DNA of 64,000 nucleotides from Pseudomonas sp. p1(2021b). GTDB taxonomy: Bacteria; Pseudomonadota; Gammaproteobacteria; Pseudomonadales; Pseudomonadaceae. Numbering within the stretch: the stretch's first letter is position 1; each line of letters opens with the position of its first letter. The position numbers and the translations under genes are program-made. This document shows positions 35,918-44,968 of the stretch, piece after piece. The notes beneath the pieces are model-generated. The model did not search any database. It was given only the letters and a program-made list of their open reading frames with translations, and was not told where the DNA came from. The DNA is taken from contig NZ_CP083746.1 of NCBI RefSeq assembly GCF_020151015.1, positions 3,997,001 to 4,061,000 of the forward strand. Reading direction: 5' to 3'.

Positions 35918-37120
35918 TCAGAGTTGCAGGCCCTGGTTGAGCTGCATGATCGGCAACAGCACCGCCAGCACGATGAACAGCACTACGCCGCCCATCACCA
36001 GGATCATCAGGGGTTCGAAGAGCGCCATGGCTGTGTCCACCTGACGGGCGAAGCCACGCTCCTGGTCATCGGCCACGCGCTCGAGCATGTCGGCCAGGGT
36101 GCCGCTGGCCTCGCCGCTGCCGACCATGTTCACCAGCAGTGGCGGGAACTGGCCGCTGGCATCCAGGGCCCGGTGCAGGCTGGTGCCGCCTTCGACCTGG
36201 GTGCGCACCTGTTCCATGGCCTGGCGGATGCGCCGGTTGCCGACCGTCTCGGTGGCCACCTGCAAGGCCTCGAGCAGGGCCACGCCGCTGCCGCAGAGGA
36301 TCGCCAGGCTGCGCGCGAGCCGCGCGCTTTCCAGTACCTGCAGCAGTGCGCCGACACGCGGCAGGCGCAGCAACAGGTCGTCGCGGCGCAAGCGCCAGTG
36401 GGGCTTGCGCAGCAGCCAGGCGCACAGCAACGTCGACAGGGTCGCCAGGCCCAACAACCAAGGGCCTGCCGTGACCAGGCCCTGGCTGAGGCCGATCAAT
36501 AACGAGGTGACCAGGGGCAGGCTCTGCCCGGAATGGGCGAACTGTTCGGTGAGCTTGGGCACCACGAAGGTCATCAGGCCGATCACCACCGCCAGCGACA
36601 CCCCCATCAACACGCTGGGGTAGATCAGTGCCGTACGCGCCTTGTGCTGTTGGCGCTGCACCTGCTCCAGGTGATCGGCCAGGCGCGCCAGCACCTGGGC
36701 CAGGCGCCCGGAGCGCTCGCCGGCCTCGACCAGGGCACAGTACAGGCCGGTGAAGGGTGCGCCCTGGCGGGCCAGGCTGCGCGCCAGCCCCAGGCCTTCG
36801 GCCAGCGAGCCGCGCACAGCGACCAGCACCGTGTGCAACGCAGGTTGACGCAGTTGCCGCTCCAGGGTCGCCAGGGCATCGACCAGGGGAATGCCGGCAC
36901 CGGTCAAGGTGGCCAGCTGCCGGGTCAGCTCGCACAGTTGCGGCCGGCTCAGGCGTTGGCGATGCGGCTTGCTTTCGCCCGGGTCCTGGCGCTGCAACTG
37001 ACGGGCGAACAGGCCCTGCTCGCGCAACAGTTGCCGGGCATGGCGCTCGGTGTCGGCCTGCACGCTGGCCTTGTGGGTCCGCCCGGCCATGTCGACCGCC
37101 TGGTATCGGTAGGTCGGCAT
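35918..37120 (-). CDS. gspF: Type II secretion platform protein F
   Basis: A 400-residue inner-membrane platform protein. It opens MPTYRYQAVDMAGRTHKASV, has two related GspF domains (about 70-195 and 275-395, with LATLTGAGIPLVDALATLER and LAILCGSGVALLEALQVATE), and three hydrophobic helices. It couples GspE ATP hydrolysis to pseudopilus assembly. Confidence 0.95.
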   Translation of the reverse strand: MPTYRYQAVDMAGRTHKASVQADTERHARQLLREQGLFARQLQRQDPGESKPHRQRLSRPQLCELTRQLATLTGAGIPLVDALATLERQLRQPALHTVLVAVRGSLAEGLGLARSLARQGAPFTGLYCALVEAGERSGRLAQVLARLADHLEQVQRQQHKARTALIYPSVLMGVSLAVVIGLMTFVVPKLTEQFAHSGQSLPLVTSLLIGLSQGLVTAGPWLLGLATLSTLLCAWLLRKPHWRLRRDDLLLRLPRVGALLQVLESARLARSLAILCGSGVALLEALQVATETVGNRRIRQAMEQVRTQVEGGTSLHRALDASGQFPPLLVNMVGSGEASGTLADMLERVADDQERGFARQVDTAMALFEPLMILVMGGVVLFIVLAVLLPIMQLNQGLQL

Positions 37121-37122
37121 GC

Positions 37123-38571
37123 TCAGCCCTGCACCACGCGCAACACTTCGGCCAGGCTGGTCCGGCCGCGGGCCAGGCAGTGGCTGGCCATGCCCAGCAG
37201 GCTCTGGCGCCGGTCGGCGAGGTAGCCTTGCATGGCCACCTCGCTGGCGCCGTCATACAGCAGCGCCACCAGGCCGGCATCCAGTTCGATGAATTCGTAG
37301 AGGCCCAGGCGCCCCACATAGCCAGTGCCCTGGCACTGCTCGCAACCGACGGGGTGGTGGGTCTCGTCCAGGTTCGCAAGCTCAGGCCACAGACGCCGCT
37401 CGGCCGCCTGCAGCGGGTGCGCCACGGCACATTCGCACAATCGCCTGACCAGGCGCTGGGCCAGCACGCCACGCAAGCTGGAGGCGATGAGGAACGGCTC
37501 GACGCCCATGTCGCGCAGACGCGTCACCGCGCCCACGGCGCTGTTGGTGTGCAGGGTCGAAAGCACCAGGTGCCCGGTGAGGCTGGCCTGCACCGCGATC
37601 TGCGCGGTTTCCCGGTCACGGATCTCGCCGAGCATGATCACGTCCGGGTCCTGGCGCAGGATGGCACGCAGGCCACTGGCGAAGGTCAGCCCCGCGCGTG
37701 GGTTGATGGCGGTCTGGCCGATGCCGGCGATGGCGTATTCCACCGGATCTTCGACGGTGAGAATGTTGCGGCTGCCGTCGTTGAGGCTGTTGAGGCAGGC
37801 ATAGAGCGTGGTGGTCTTGCCCGAACCGGTGGGGCCAGTGGAAAGCACGATGCCATTGGGGCGGGCCAGGCAGCCACGCAAGCCGTGCAGCACCGCTTCG
37901 GTCATGCCCAGGTTGTCCAGTGCCAGCAGGCTGGCCTGTTTGTCCAGCACGCGCATCACCACCCGCTCGCCGTGGATGCCCGGCAAGGTCGAGACCCGTA
38001 CGTCCACTTCGCGCCCGGCGGCGCGCAGGGTGATGCGCCCGTCCTGGGGCTGGCGCTTCTCGGCGATGTCCAGGCGTGCCATGACCTTGATCCGCGACAC
38101 CAGCATGGCCGACAGCGCCCGCGGCGGGCGCAGCACCTCGCGCAGGTGACCGTCGATGCGCAGGCGCACCACCAGGCTCTGCTCGAAGGTCTCGATGTGG
38201 ATATCCGAAGCGCGCTGGCGCAAGGCCTGGGCGAACAGGCCGTTGATCAAGCGAATCACCGGCGCTTCGTCATCGCTTTCGAGCAAGTCCTCGATGCGCG
38301 GCATCTCGCTCATCAACCCGGCCAGGTCGACCTGTTCGCCGATGCCTTCGATCAAGGCCTCGGTGGCCGATTCCCCTGCTTGGTACAACAGGCCAAGACG
38401 CTCGTCGAAGGCAGCATGGTCCAGATATTGGCAGGCGAGCGGCCGGCCATGCACGCGCAGCAGCTCCTGCAGCTGATCGCTGTCGGCATCGTCGCGCAGC
38501 CACAGCTGCCAACCTTCGGCACTCGGGGCCATGGCCAGGCCGGCCTGGCGTGCCAGGCGATACGGGAGCAT
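37123..38571 (-). CDS. gspE: Type II secretion ATPase E
   Basis: A 482-residue hexameric ATPase that drives the pseudopilus. It shows the Walker A GPTGSGKTTTLYACL, the Asp box DPDVIMLGEIRDRETA, the Walker B-like glutamates and the zinc-binding CxC...CxxC region (RRLCECAVAH and VGCEQCQGTGYVGR). The ATG overlaps the gspD stop (TGATG); a GTG one codon upstream is an alternative. Confidence 0.96.
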   Translation of the reverse strand: MLPYRLARQAGLAMAPSAEGWQLWLRDDADSDQLQELLRVHGRPLACQYLDHAAFDERLGLLYQAGESATEALIEGIGEQVDLAGLMSEMPRIEDLLESDDEAPVIRLINGLFAQALRQRASDIHIETFEQSLVVRLRIDGHLREVLRPPRALSAMLVSRIKVMARLDIAEKRQPQDGRITLRAAGREVDVRVSTLPGIHGERVVMRVLDKQASLLALDNLGMTEAVLHGLRGCLARPNGIVLSTGPTGSGKTTTLYACLNSLNDGSRNILTVEDPVEYAIAGIGQTAINPRAGLTFASGLRAILRQDPDVIMLGEIRDRETAQIAVQASLTGHLVLSTLHTNSAVGAVTRLRDMGVEPFLIASSLRGVLAQRLVRRLCECAVAHPLQAAERRLWPELANLDETHHPVGCEQCQGTGYVGRLGLYEFIELDAGLVALLYDGASEVAMQGYLADRRQSLLGMASHCLARGRTSLAEVLRVVQG

Positions 38572-40523
38572 CACCAGTCCCCGCCTTCCAGGCGCGCACG
38601 GCTGGAGGGGAATACCTTCAGCAATTGCGAGCCCTCGGCCAGCTCCGGCAGTTGCAGCGGCGTGCCCTGCTGCAGGCTGCGGTATTTCTCCTGGCTCAGG
38701 CCCGCCAGGCTCTGGCCATCACGCAGGATGCGCGGGCGGATGAACACCATCAGGTTCTGCTTGGTGTTCTTGCTGGCGTCGGAGCGGAACAGCCGGCCCA
38801 GCCCCGGGATGTCGCCCAGCAACGGGACGCGCTGGTCGCTGGTGCTCAGCTCGTCGCTGATCAGGCCACCGAGGATCACCAGGCCATTGTCCTCGACCAT
38901 CACCTTGGTCTTGATTTCGCGCTTGTTGGTGATGACATCGCTGGCCGCGCTGGAATCGGCGATCGACGAGACTTCCTGGACGATGTCCAGGCGCACGCTG
39001 TTGTCGATGTTCACCTGCGGCTTGATGCGCAGCTTGACCCCCACTTCCTTGCGCTCGATGGTCTGGTAGGGGTTGGCGTTGTTCTGGGTCACGGAGCCAG
39101 TGACGAAGGGCACCTCCTGGCCGACCAGGATCGACGCCTCGGCGTTGTCCAGGGTCAGCAGGGTCGGCGTCGACAGTAGGTTGAAGCCGCTCTTGCCCTT
39201 GAGCGCGTTGATCAGCATGGCGAAGTTGAAGCCGCCGCCGATATGGCCGATGCCGACGGTGGCACCGGTGGTGGCCGAAAGCAGCTTGCCGAGCTTTTCG
39301 TTGTCGCCGCTGGCGGCCGCCCCGGCGACGTTGGCGATGTTCACGCCGTTGCTGCCGAAGTTGACGATACCGGCGCCGAACTTCTCGTCGGCGAACAGCC
39401 ATTGCACGCCCAGCTCCTGGGCCTGGCTGTCGCTGACCTCGGCGATGATCGCCTCGACCACCACCTGGGCACGGCGGATGTCCAACTGCTCGACGATGGT
39501 GCGGTAGGCGGCCAGCTCGCTGTCCGGGCCGACCATCACCACAGCATTGGTGCCTTCTTCGTATTCCAGGCGAATACCCGAGTCGCTGGCCATCGCCACC
39601 GGCGCCTCCCTGCCCTGCCCTTCGCCTTCGGCGGGCACCGCGCCGCTCTGGCTGAGGCCGCGCAATACCTTGACCACCTCGCTGGCGTTGGCGTGACGCA
39701 GGTAGATCACCTGGGTGTTGCTGCTGTGCAGGTTGTCGCTGGGCCGGTCGAGCTGGGCCAGCAGGGCGCGCACGCGCTCGCGGCTGTCGGCGCTGCCGCG
39801 TACCAGCAAGGCATTGCTGCGCGGGTCGGCCACCACCTGGGCGCTGTCGGCGCCCTGCTCGCGGGCCAGCAGGCGCGTCACCAGCTGGGCTGTGTCGGCC
39901 GCGCTGGCGTGGCGCAGAGGCATCATCTGCAGGGGCTCGTCGCTGACCTGGTCGAGCTGGCGCAGCAGGCTGTCGATACGCTCGAGGTTGCTGCGCCAGT
40001 CGGTCACCACCAGCAGGTTGGCCGCCGGATACGGGGTGATGACACCGACCCGGGGGTCGATCAGCGGCTTGAGGATGCCGAGCATCTGCTCGCTGGCGGC
40101 ATTGCGCACATTGAACACCCGGGTGGCCACGCCATCGCTGCCCTCGCTCTGCCTGCCCGCGGCCTCCACCGGCACCGGCTCCAGGCGCGCCGCCTGGTCG
40201 GGGACGATCTTCACGCTGCCGTTGGGCAGGTCGACGGCAGCGAAACCCTGGGCACGCAACTGGGCCAGGAAGATGTCGTAGATGGCCTCGGCGTCATGGC
40301 GGTCGACGGTGCGCACCGTGACCTTGCCCTTGACCCTCGGGTCGACGATGAAGCTGGTGCCGGTGATGCGCGACACGCTGTCGATGAACTCGCCAAGGTC
40401 GGTGTCGACGAAGTTCACCTCGTACAACGGCGTGCCGTTCTCGTCGATCTCCTCAGGCTCCTCGGCCCAGGCCAGCGCCAGGCCCAGGCTCAACATTGCG
40501 GCCACACAGTATCTTGCAAACAT
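38571..40523 (-). CDS. gspD: Type II secretion secretin D
   Basis: A 650-residue outer-membrane secretin. Signal peptide at residues 1-20 (MFARYCVAAMLSLGLALAWA), N0-N3 domains (EVNFVDTDLGEFIDSVSRIT; repeats with PLRHASAADTAQLVTRLLA and YLRHANASEVVKVLRGLSQ), and the C-terminal secretin barrel (VPFVTGSVTQNNANPYQTIE, GVKLRIKPQVN, EVSSIADSSAASDVITNKRE). It makes the gate through which folded exoproteins leave. No pilotin gene is seen beside it. Confidence 0.96.
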   Translation of the reverse strand: MFARYCVAAMLSLGLALAWAEEPEEIDENGTPLYEVNFVDTDLGEFIDSVSRITGTSFIVDPRVKGKVTVRTVDRHDAEAIYDIFLAQLRAQGFAAVDLPNGSVKIVPDQAARLEPVPVEAAGRQSEGSDGVATRVFNVRNAASEQMLGILKPLIDPRVGVITPYPAANLLVVTDWRSNLERIDSLLRQLDQVSDEPLQMMPLRHASAADTAQLVTRLLAREQGADSAQVVADPRSNALLVRGSADSRERVRALLAQLDRPSDNLHSSNTQVIYLRHANASEVVKVLRGLSQSGAVPAEGEGQGREAPVAMASDSGIRLEYEEGTNAVVMVGPDSELAAYRTIVEQLDIRRAQVVVEAIIAEVSDSQAQELGVQWLFADEKFGAGIVNFGSNGVNIANVAGAAASGDNEKLGKLLSATTGATVGIGHIGGGFNFAMLINALKGKSGFNLLSTPTLLTLDNAEASILVGQEVPFVTGSVTQNNANPYQTIERKEVGVKLRIKPQVNIDNSVRLDIVQEVSSIADSSAASDVITNKREIKTKVMVEDNGLVILGGLISDELSTSDQRVPLLGDIPGLGRLFRSDASKNTKQNLMVFIRPRILRDGQSLAGLSQEKYRSLQQGTPLQLPELAEGSQLLKVFPSSRARLEGGDW

Positions 40524-40526
40524 CGC

Positions 40527-40952
40527 TCATCCTTGCCGCTTGAAGCCGGTCACGGCGGGCCGTGGCGGCCAGGGCAGGCGCTCGCGCCGCCCCTGGTTGT
40601 CGAAAATCAGGCCATCGGCGTCGATGGCCTGCAGCACGATGCCCGGCGCCAGCCGCTGGCCAAGGCCGAGGGTGCGTACCTGTTCGCCGAAACGCAGCAC
40701 CACCACCGTGGCGGACAGCGGCTGCGCCTTGAGGCCTCCCAAGTAGCGCAGCGGCAAGCGGGTCAAGGGAATGACGCCATCGTCGAGCGCGGGCTGCCAG
40801 TGGCCGGCCATCAGACCGGGCAGGCCCGTATCGCGGCTCTCGGGAGCACGGGCAGGCTGCAAGGGTTGGCTGAGCTGCAGCACGCATTGGGCGGCGAGCC
40901 AGCCGGCCAGGGTCAGCAGCGATGCGCCGAACAGGCGGCCGCGCCAGGTCAC
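40527..40952 (-). CDS. gspC: Type II secretion protein C, short form
   Basis: A 141-residue inner-membrane protein with a single helix (LFGASLLTLAGWLAAQCVLQ) and one periplasmic homology-region domain (LPLRYLGGLKAQPLSATVVV, GQRLAPGIVLQAIDADGLIF). There is no PDZ or coiled-coil C-terminus, so it is about half the length of classical GspC. It links the platform to the secretin. GTG is the only sensible start; it overlaps the upstream stop (GTGA). Confidence 0.78.
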   Translation of the reverse strand: MTWRGRLFGASLLTLAGWLAAQCVLQLSQPLQPARAPESRDTGLPGLMAGHWQPALDDGVIPLTRLPLRYLGGLKAQPLSATVVVLRFGEQVRTLGLGQRLAPGIVLQAIDADGLIFDNQGRRERLPWPPRPAVTGFKRQG

Positions 40953-42589
40953 GACGCCACCTGCCGGGGGTGCCAGCCGGGGTGGCCCTGTACATAGCGC
41001 ACATCCGGTCGTTGCAGCGTGTCCAGCTGCCAGTCGGGGCGCTGGCGCAGCAGCCAGGCCTCGACCTTCTGCCACAACGGCTCGCCGGCCTTGGCATCGA
41101 ACTGCAGGCCAAAGGTGCGGCACAGCCCTTCGACCGGCTCGAGGCCCGCGACCCGCTTGCCCTGGGGGCTGTAGCTCAGGCGCCAGGCCTGGCCTTGCCA
41201 GCGGGGCAGGTCCTGGCTGTTGTCCAGCAGCAGCGGGTCGCCGAACAATTGCTCGGCGGCGTTCTCCAGCACCTGCTCGACCTGCCGCGCCGGCGCCTCG
41301 ACCACCGGTGCCGGGTAGCCGCCAGACAATGCGATCAGGTGTTCGCGGGTGATGAATTCACCGCTGGCCAGCGGTGCGTCGTAGCGCAGCCCTGGCAGCA
41401 GCACCGGCACGCCGCTGCCGTCGGCCAGTGCCTGGTGCAGCAAGCGGTCCCAACTGCCGCCGAGGGTATCGCGACGCCAAAGGGCTTCCGGCGCCCTGGC
41501 CAAGGGCTGGTCTAGCCAGGCGGCATGCCCGGCGCGTTGCAGGTGCAGCTGCGTACGCAACTGGCTGGCGCGGCCCTGGGCAACCGGGCCAAGCTGGTGC
41601 TCGAAGGCGGGGAAGAATTGCGCCGTGAACCGCCACTGCCCGGCCACCTGCTGGCAACGCAGGCGGAATGCGCCACTGGCGCGGCAGCCGGCGAACAGCA
41701 CCGGCACACGCCGCCCGCTGGCCTGGGTGACCTCTACCGGTGCGGGCCAGAAGTCCTGGCCGCGGGCGCAAAGCAGCACGTCGAGCTCAGGCACCCGCTC
41801 GGCCAGCCACAAGCCAGGGCCGGTGCCGACATCGGCCAGCGCCACGACCAGGTCGGCTTCACGGCGCGCCTGCTGAAAAGTGGGCAACAGTGATTGGTAC
41901 CACTGTTTAAGGGAGGCTTTCTGGTCTTGGGCGTAGGGGTCGGTTACTCCGACCACGGCAATGCGCGCCCCGCCCCGCTCGAACACCCGCATGCCTTCGA
42001 TGGCCAGTGCCTTGGCCTGGCTGACCGCGAGGCCGGCACCAACAGTGGTGGCCGGTGCCTGGCGATACAGGCCGGCGCAACGCTGCGGCCAGAGCACGCG
42101 TTCGTCGCTGCTGACCCGCACCTCGCTGCCCAGCAGCTGGCTGCCCTGCACACCGCTGTCGCCCTGGGTCAGGTAGGCCAGGCCGCTGCCGTTCCAGCAT
42201 TGGCCGTTCTCCAGGGTCAGGCTGTTGTTCGCCCCCGCCTCGCCACGCAATTGCTCCAGCAACGCCGCCAGCACCGCATAGCCACCCAGGCGGGCATTGC
42301 CGGCCTGGGTGGCATCGAGCAAGGGGGCAAGCGCGGGATCGAACGCCAGGGCACTGGCGCCAGTCATCCAGGGTGCACGCCCCAGGTGGCTGACCGGCCC
42401 CAGCCGGGTCGCCGGTACCACGGGTGGGCCGGGCTGACGGGTGTCGAGGGTGTCGGCGAGGTAGAGTAGGTCTACCGCGGCGCTGTCGCGGCCCCGCCCC
42501 GGAAATGTGGAGCAGGCGCCGAGCAAGGGTGCCAGTGCTCCGACGCCCATCCAGCTGATGACTTCCCGCCTGCCTACACTGCTTGCCAT
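40949..42589 (-). CDS. Divergent 5'-nucleotidase/SoxB-like lipoprotein, probably non-catalytic
   Basis: A 546-residue exported protein. The N-terminus GRREVISWMGVGALAPLLGAC combines an RR pair (Tat-like) and a lipobox LLGAC. It follows the two-domain 5'-nucleotidase/SoxB plan: ENGQCWNGSGLAYLTQGD and RVPELDVLLCARGQDFWPAP align in position with the metal-site blocks, and REHLIALSGGYPAPVVEAP belongs to the C-terminal domain. However, the usual metal ligands (DxH, GGD, GNHE/GHWE, GHTHD) are replaced (LADT, ENGQ, SSDE, ARGQD). It is the first gene of the T2SS operon, overlaps gspC, and has a Pho-box-like site 57 bases upstream. Its role, perhaps substrate or accessory factor, is unknown. Confidence 0.65.
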   Translation of the reverse strand: MASSVGRREVISWMGVGALAPLLGACSTFPGRGRDSAAVDLLYLADTLDTRQPGPPVVPATRLGPVSHLGRAPWMTGASALAFDPALAPLLDATQAGNARLGGYAVLAALLEQLRGEAGANNSLTLENGQCWNGSGLAYLTQGDSGVQGSQLLGSEVRVSSDERVLWPQRCAGLYRQAPATTVGAGLAVSQAKALAIEGMRVFERGGARIAVVGVTDPYAQDQKASLKQWYQSLLPTFQQARREADLVVALADVGTGPGLWLAERVPELDVLLCARGQDFWPAPVEVTQASGRRVPVLFAGCRASGAFRLRCQQVAGQWRFTAQFFPAFEHQLGPVAQGRASQLRTQLHLQRAGHAAWLDQPLARAPEALWRRDTLGGSWDRLLHQALADGSGVPVLLPGLRYDAPLASGEFITREHLIALSGGYPAPVVEAPARQVEQVLENAAEQLFGDPLLLDNSQDLPRWQGQAWRLSYSPQGKRVAGLEPVEGLCRTFGLQFDAKAGEPLWQKVEAWLLRQRPDWQLDTLQRPDVRYVQGHPGWHPRQVAS

Positions 42590-42645
42590 CGACCCGCCAT
42601 CCTCGCCCGTCTCCTTGTTGGGTCCCGGATATTGCGGCGCCTGGA

Positions 42646-42663
42646 TGACAGTTTGATGGCAGA
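42646..42663 (-). promoter_or_regulatory. Strong Pho-box-like PhoB site
   Basis: On the minus strand CTGCCAT-CAAA-CTGTCAT: two direct 7-bp repeats four bases apart, 13 of 14 matches to CTGTCAT N4 CTGTCAT. It points toward the lipoprotein/gsp operon starting at 42589 and fits PhoB activation under phosphate limitation. Confidence 0.85.
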
Positions 42664-42739
42664 TATCCGACAACGATTCCAAAAAAATCTTTGTAACGCG
42701 ATGCTAAGAACGGCTTGTTTTAAAAAGCCCTTAACATTT

Positions 42740-42757
42740 CTGCCAACCAATCATCAT
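42740..42757 (+). promoter_or_regulatory. Weak possible Pho box before uxpB
   Basis: CTGCCAA-CCAA-TCATCAT, nine of 14 matches, 55 bases before the uxpB start. It is only suggestive; uxpB might instead be driven from the stronger, oppositely oriented site in the same 223-base divergent gap. Confidence 0.3.
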
Positions 42758-42812
42758 CTTTGCGCTCTACAGTCGCGGTTTTCTTCAACTCAGCCAACCT
42801 AAGGACACCCTG

Positions 42813-44861
42813 ATGAGTCGAGATACCGGCGACAACCTGGACCGCAACCCAAGCGGCAACCTGCCAATGGCCAGCGTCATGGACGCCTACCTGAGCCGTC
42901 GCAGCGTGATGCGCGGCAGCCTTGGCGCAGCGATCGCCATGATCGCCGGTACCGGTCTGACAGGCTGCTTCGACGGCGGCGGCTCCGACCACGACGATGC
43001 CACCGCGCCCGAGCCGGAAAAGCCGAAACTCAAGCTGGGCTTCCAGTCCATCCCTGGCTCGCGCACCGATGCCTGCGTGGTCGCCGCGGGCTACAGCGCC
43101 TATGTCCTGGCGCCCTGGGGCACGCCGCTGAACCGCAACGCCAACCCATGGAAAGCCGACGGCAGCAACACTTCCACCGACCAGGCCAATGCCATGGGCA
43201 TGCACCATGACGGCATGCATTTCTTCCCCATCGACGGCCGCTCCGACGATGGCCTGTTGGCGATCAACTTCGAGTACATCGACGCCTCTGCCCTGCACCC
43301 CAACGGCCCGACCACCGACCTGGACGGCAAGCGCCCGGTCGAGGAAGTGCGCAAGGAGATCAATGCCCACGGCGCCGGTGTGGTGCGCCTGAGCAAGGTC
43401 AACGGCCGCTGGCAGGTGGTGGACAACGACCCGCTCAACCGCCGCTTCACCACCGCCTCGCTGATGGACATCGCCGGCCCGCTGCGTGGCACCGACCACG
43501 TCAAGACCAAGTTCTCGCCCACCGGCACCCAGTGCCGCGGCACCAACAACAACTGCGGCAACGGCTACACACCGTGGGGCACCTACCTGACCTGCGAAGA
43601 GAACTGGCCCGGCATCTTCGTCAACAAGGCCACCCGGCCAGAAGACCAGGTGCGTATCGGCGTGGCCACCGCCAACGGCCAGTACAAGTGGGAGAGCGCA
43701 GCCGGTGACAGCACCGAGGTGAACGACGAGTTCGCCCGCTTCGACATCACCCCGAGCGGTGCCAGCGCCACCGACGACTACCGCAACGAAGCCAGCACCT
43801 ACGGCTACATCGTCGAGATCGACCCGTACAACAGCGCGACCCTCGCCACCAAGCGCACCGCCCTGGGGCGCTTCCGTCACGAAGGCTGCTGCCCGGGCCT
43901 GCCGGTGGCCGGCAAGCCCCTGGTCTGGTACATGGGCGACGACTCGAACAACGAGTACCTGTACAAGTTCGTCTCCGACGCCGTATGGAGCGAGGCCGAT
44001 GCCAACCCGTCCGACCGCCTGGCGACCGGCGCCAAGTACATGGACAAAGGCAAGCTCTACGTGGCGCGCTTCAATGCCGACGGCACCGGCAAGTGGCTGC
44101 TGCTCGACGTGGCCACCCCGACCACCGGCGGCAGCACGCTGGGCGCGCTGTACGGCGACCTGCCCGGCATCATCCTCAACACCCGAGGTGCCGGCGACGC
44201 GGTGGGCGCCACGCCGATGGACCGCCCGGAGTGGACAGCGGTCAACCCGCTCAACGGCGACGTCTACCTGACCCTGACCAACAACAGCGCCCGCACGCCG
44301 GACAAGGTGGATGCCGCCAACCCTCGCGGGCCGAACCGCCACGGCCACATCATCCGTTGGCACGACAGCGACGATCACCTGAGCTTCACCTGGGACATCT
44401 TCGTGTTCGGCGCCAATGCCGATGGCACCGCGGACATCAACCGCTCCGGCCTTACCGAACTGAACCAGTTCGCCAGCCCCGACGGCATGAGCTTCGATAG
44501 CCGGGGCGTGCTGTGGTTCGAGACCGACAACGGTGAGAAGAGCGTGACCAGCTACACCAACGACCAGTTGCTGGCGGTCATCCCGACCGACCTGGTAGAC
44601 GCCAACGGCAAGCAGGTGCCGGTCAACGCCAAGAACCAGGTGGACCTGCGCCGCTTCTTCGTCGGCCCGAACGGGTGCGAGGTGACCGGTATCGCCTTCA
44701 CGCCGGACAACAAGACGTTGTTCGTCAACATCCAGCACCCGGAGAACTGGCCGTCGACCGACAAGGCGACCGACGTGACCCCGGCAGGCACCACGGTGCG
44801 GCCACGGGCTTCGACGGTGGTGATCCAGCGGAACGATGGCGGGGAGATCGGTACGGTCTGA
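42813..44861 (+). CDS. uxpB: PhoX-family alkaline phosphatase with Tat motif and lipobox
   Basis: A 682-residue Ca/Fe-dependent-type phosphatase (DUF839/PhoX) that would release phosphate from organic esters outside the cytoplasm. The N-terminus has the Tat motif SRRSVMRGSLG at 29-39 and then a lipobox LTGC near residue 52. PhoX regions include GNGYTPWGTYLTCEENWPGI, LGRFRHEGCC, YMGDDSNNEYLYKFVSD and NPLNGDVYLTLTNN. AAGGA precedes the ATG. It matches what I recall of P. putida UxpB, an Xcp-secreted PhoX phosphatase beside xcp and tat-1 genes. It diverges from the T2SS operon and converges on gspK. Confidence 0.88.
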   Translation: MSRDTGDNLDRNPSGNLPMASVMDAYLSRRSVMRGSLGAAIAMIAGTGLTGCFDGGGSDHDDATAPEPEKPKLKLGFQSIPGSRTDACVVAAGYSAYVLAPWGTPLNRNANPWKADGSNTSTDQANAMGMHHDGMHFFPIDGRSDDGLLAINFEYIDASALHPNGPTTDLDGKRPVEEVRKEINAHGAGVVRLSKVNGRWQVVDNDPLNRRFTTASLMDIAGPLRGTDHVKTKFSPTGTQCRGTNNNCGNGYTPWGTYLTCEENWPGIFVNKATRPEDQVRIGVATANGQYKWESAAGDSTEVNDEFARFDITPSGASATDDYRNEASTYGYIVEIDPYNSATLATKRTALGRFRHEGCCPGLPVAGKPLVWYMGDDSNNEYLYKFVSDAVWSEADANPSDRLATGAKYMDKGKLYVARFNADGTGKWLLLDVATPTTGGSTLGALYGDLPGIILNTRGAGDAVGATPMDRPEWTAVNPLNGDVYLTLTNNSARTPDKVDAANPRGPNRHGHIIRWHDSDDHLSFTWDIFVFGANADGTADINRSGLTELNQFASPDGMSFDSRGVLWFETDNGEKSVTSYTNDQLLAVIPTDLVDANGKQVPVNAKNQVDLRRFFVGPNGCEVTGIAFTPDNKTLFVNIQHPENWPSTDKATDVTPAGTTVRPRASTVVIQRNDGGEIGTV

Positions 44862-44879
44862 CCGACCTGCGCCGCCCCA

Positions 44880-44940
44880 ATCGCGGGACAAGCCCGCTCC
44901 CACAGGCTCTACGCCATCCTGTGCGGGCTTGTCCCGCGAT
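44880..44940. repeat. Inverted REP pair (REPIN)
   Basis: ATCGCGGGACAAGCCCGCTC with CCACAGG and, facing it, CCTGTGCGGGCTTGTCCCGCGAT. It lies between the convergent uxpB and gspK genes and could fold as one hairpin. Confidence 0.88.
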
Positions 44941-44968
44941 AGCGCCCGTCAGTAAAACCCCAATCCCC

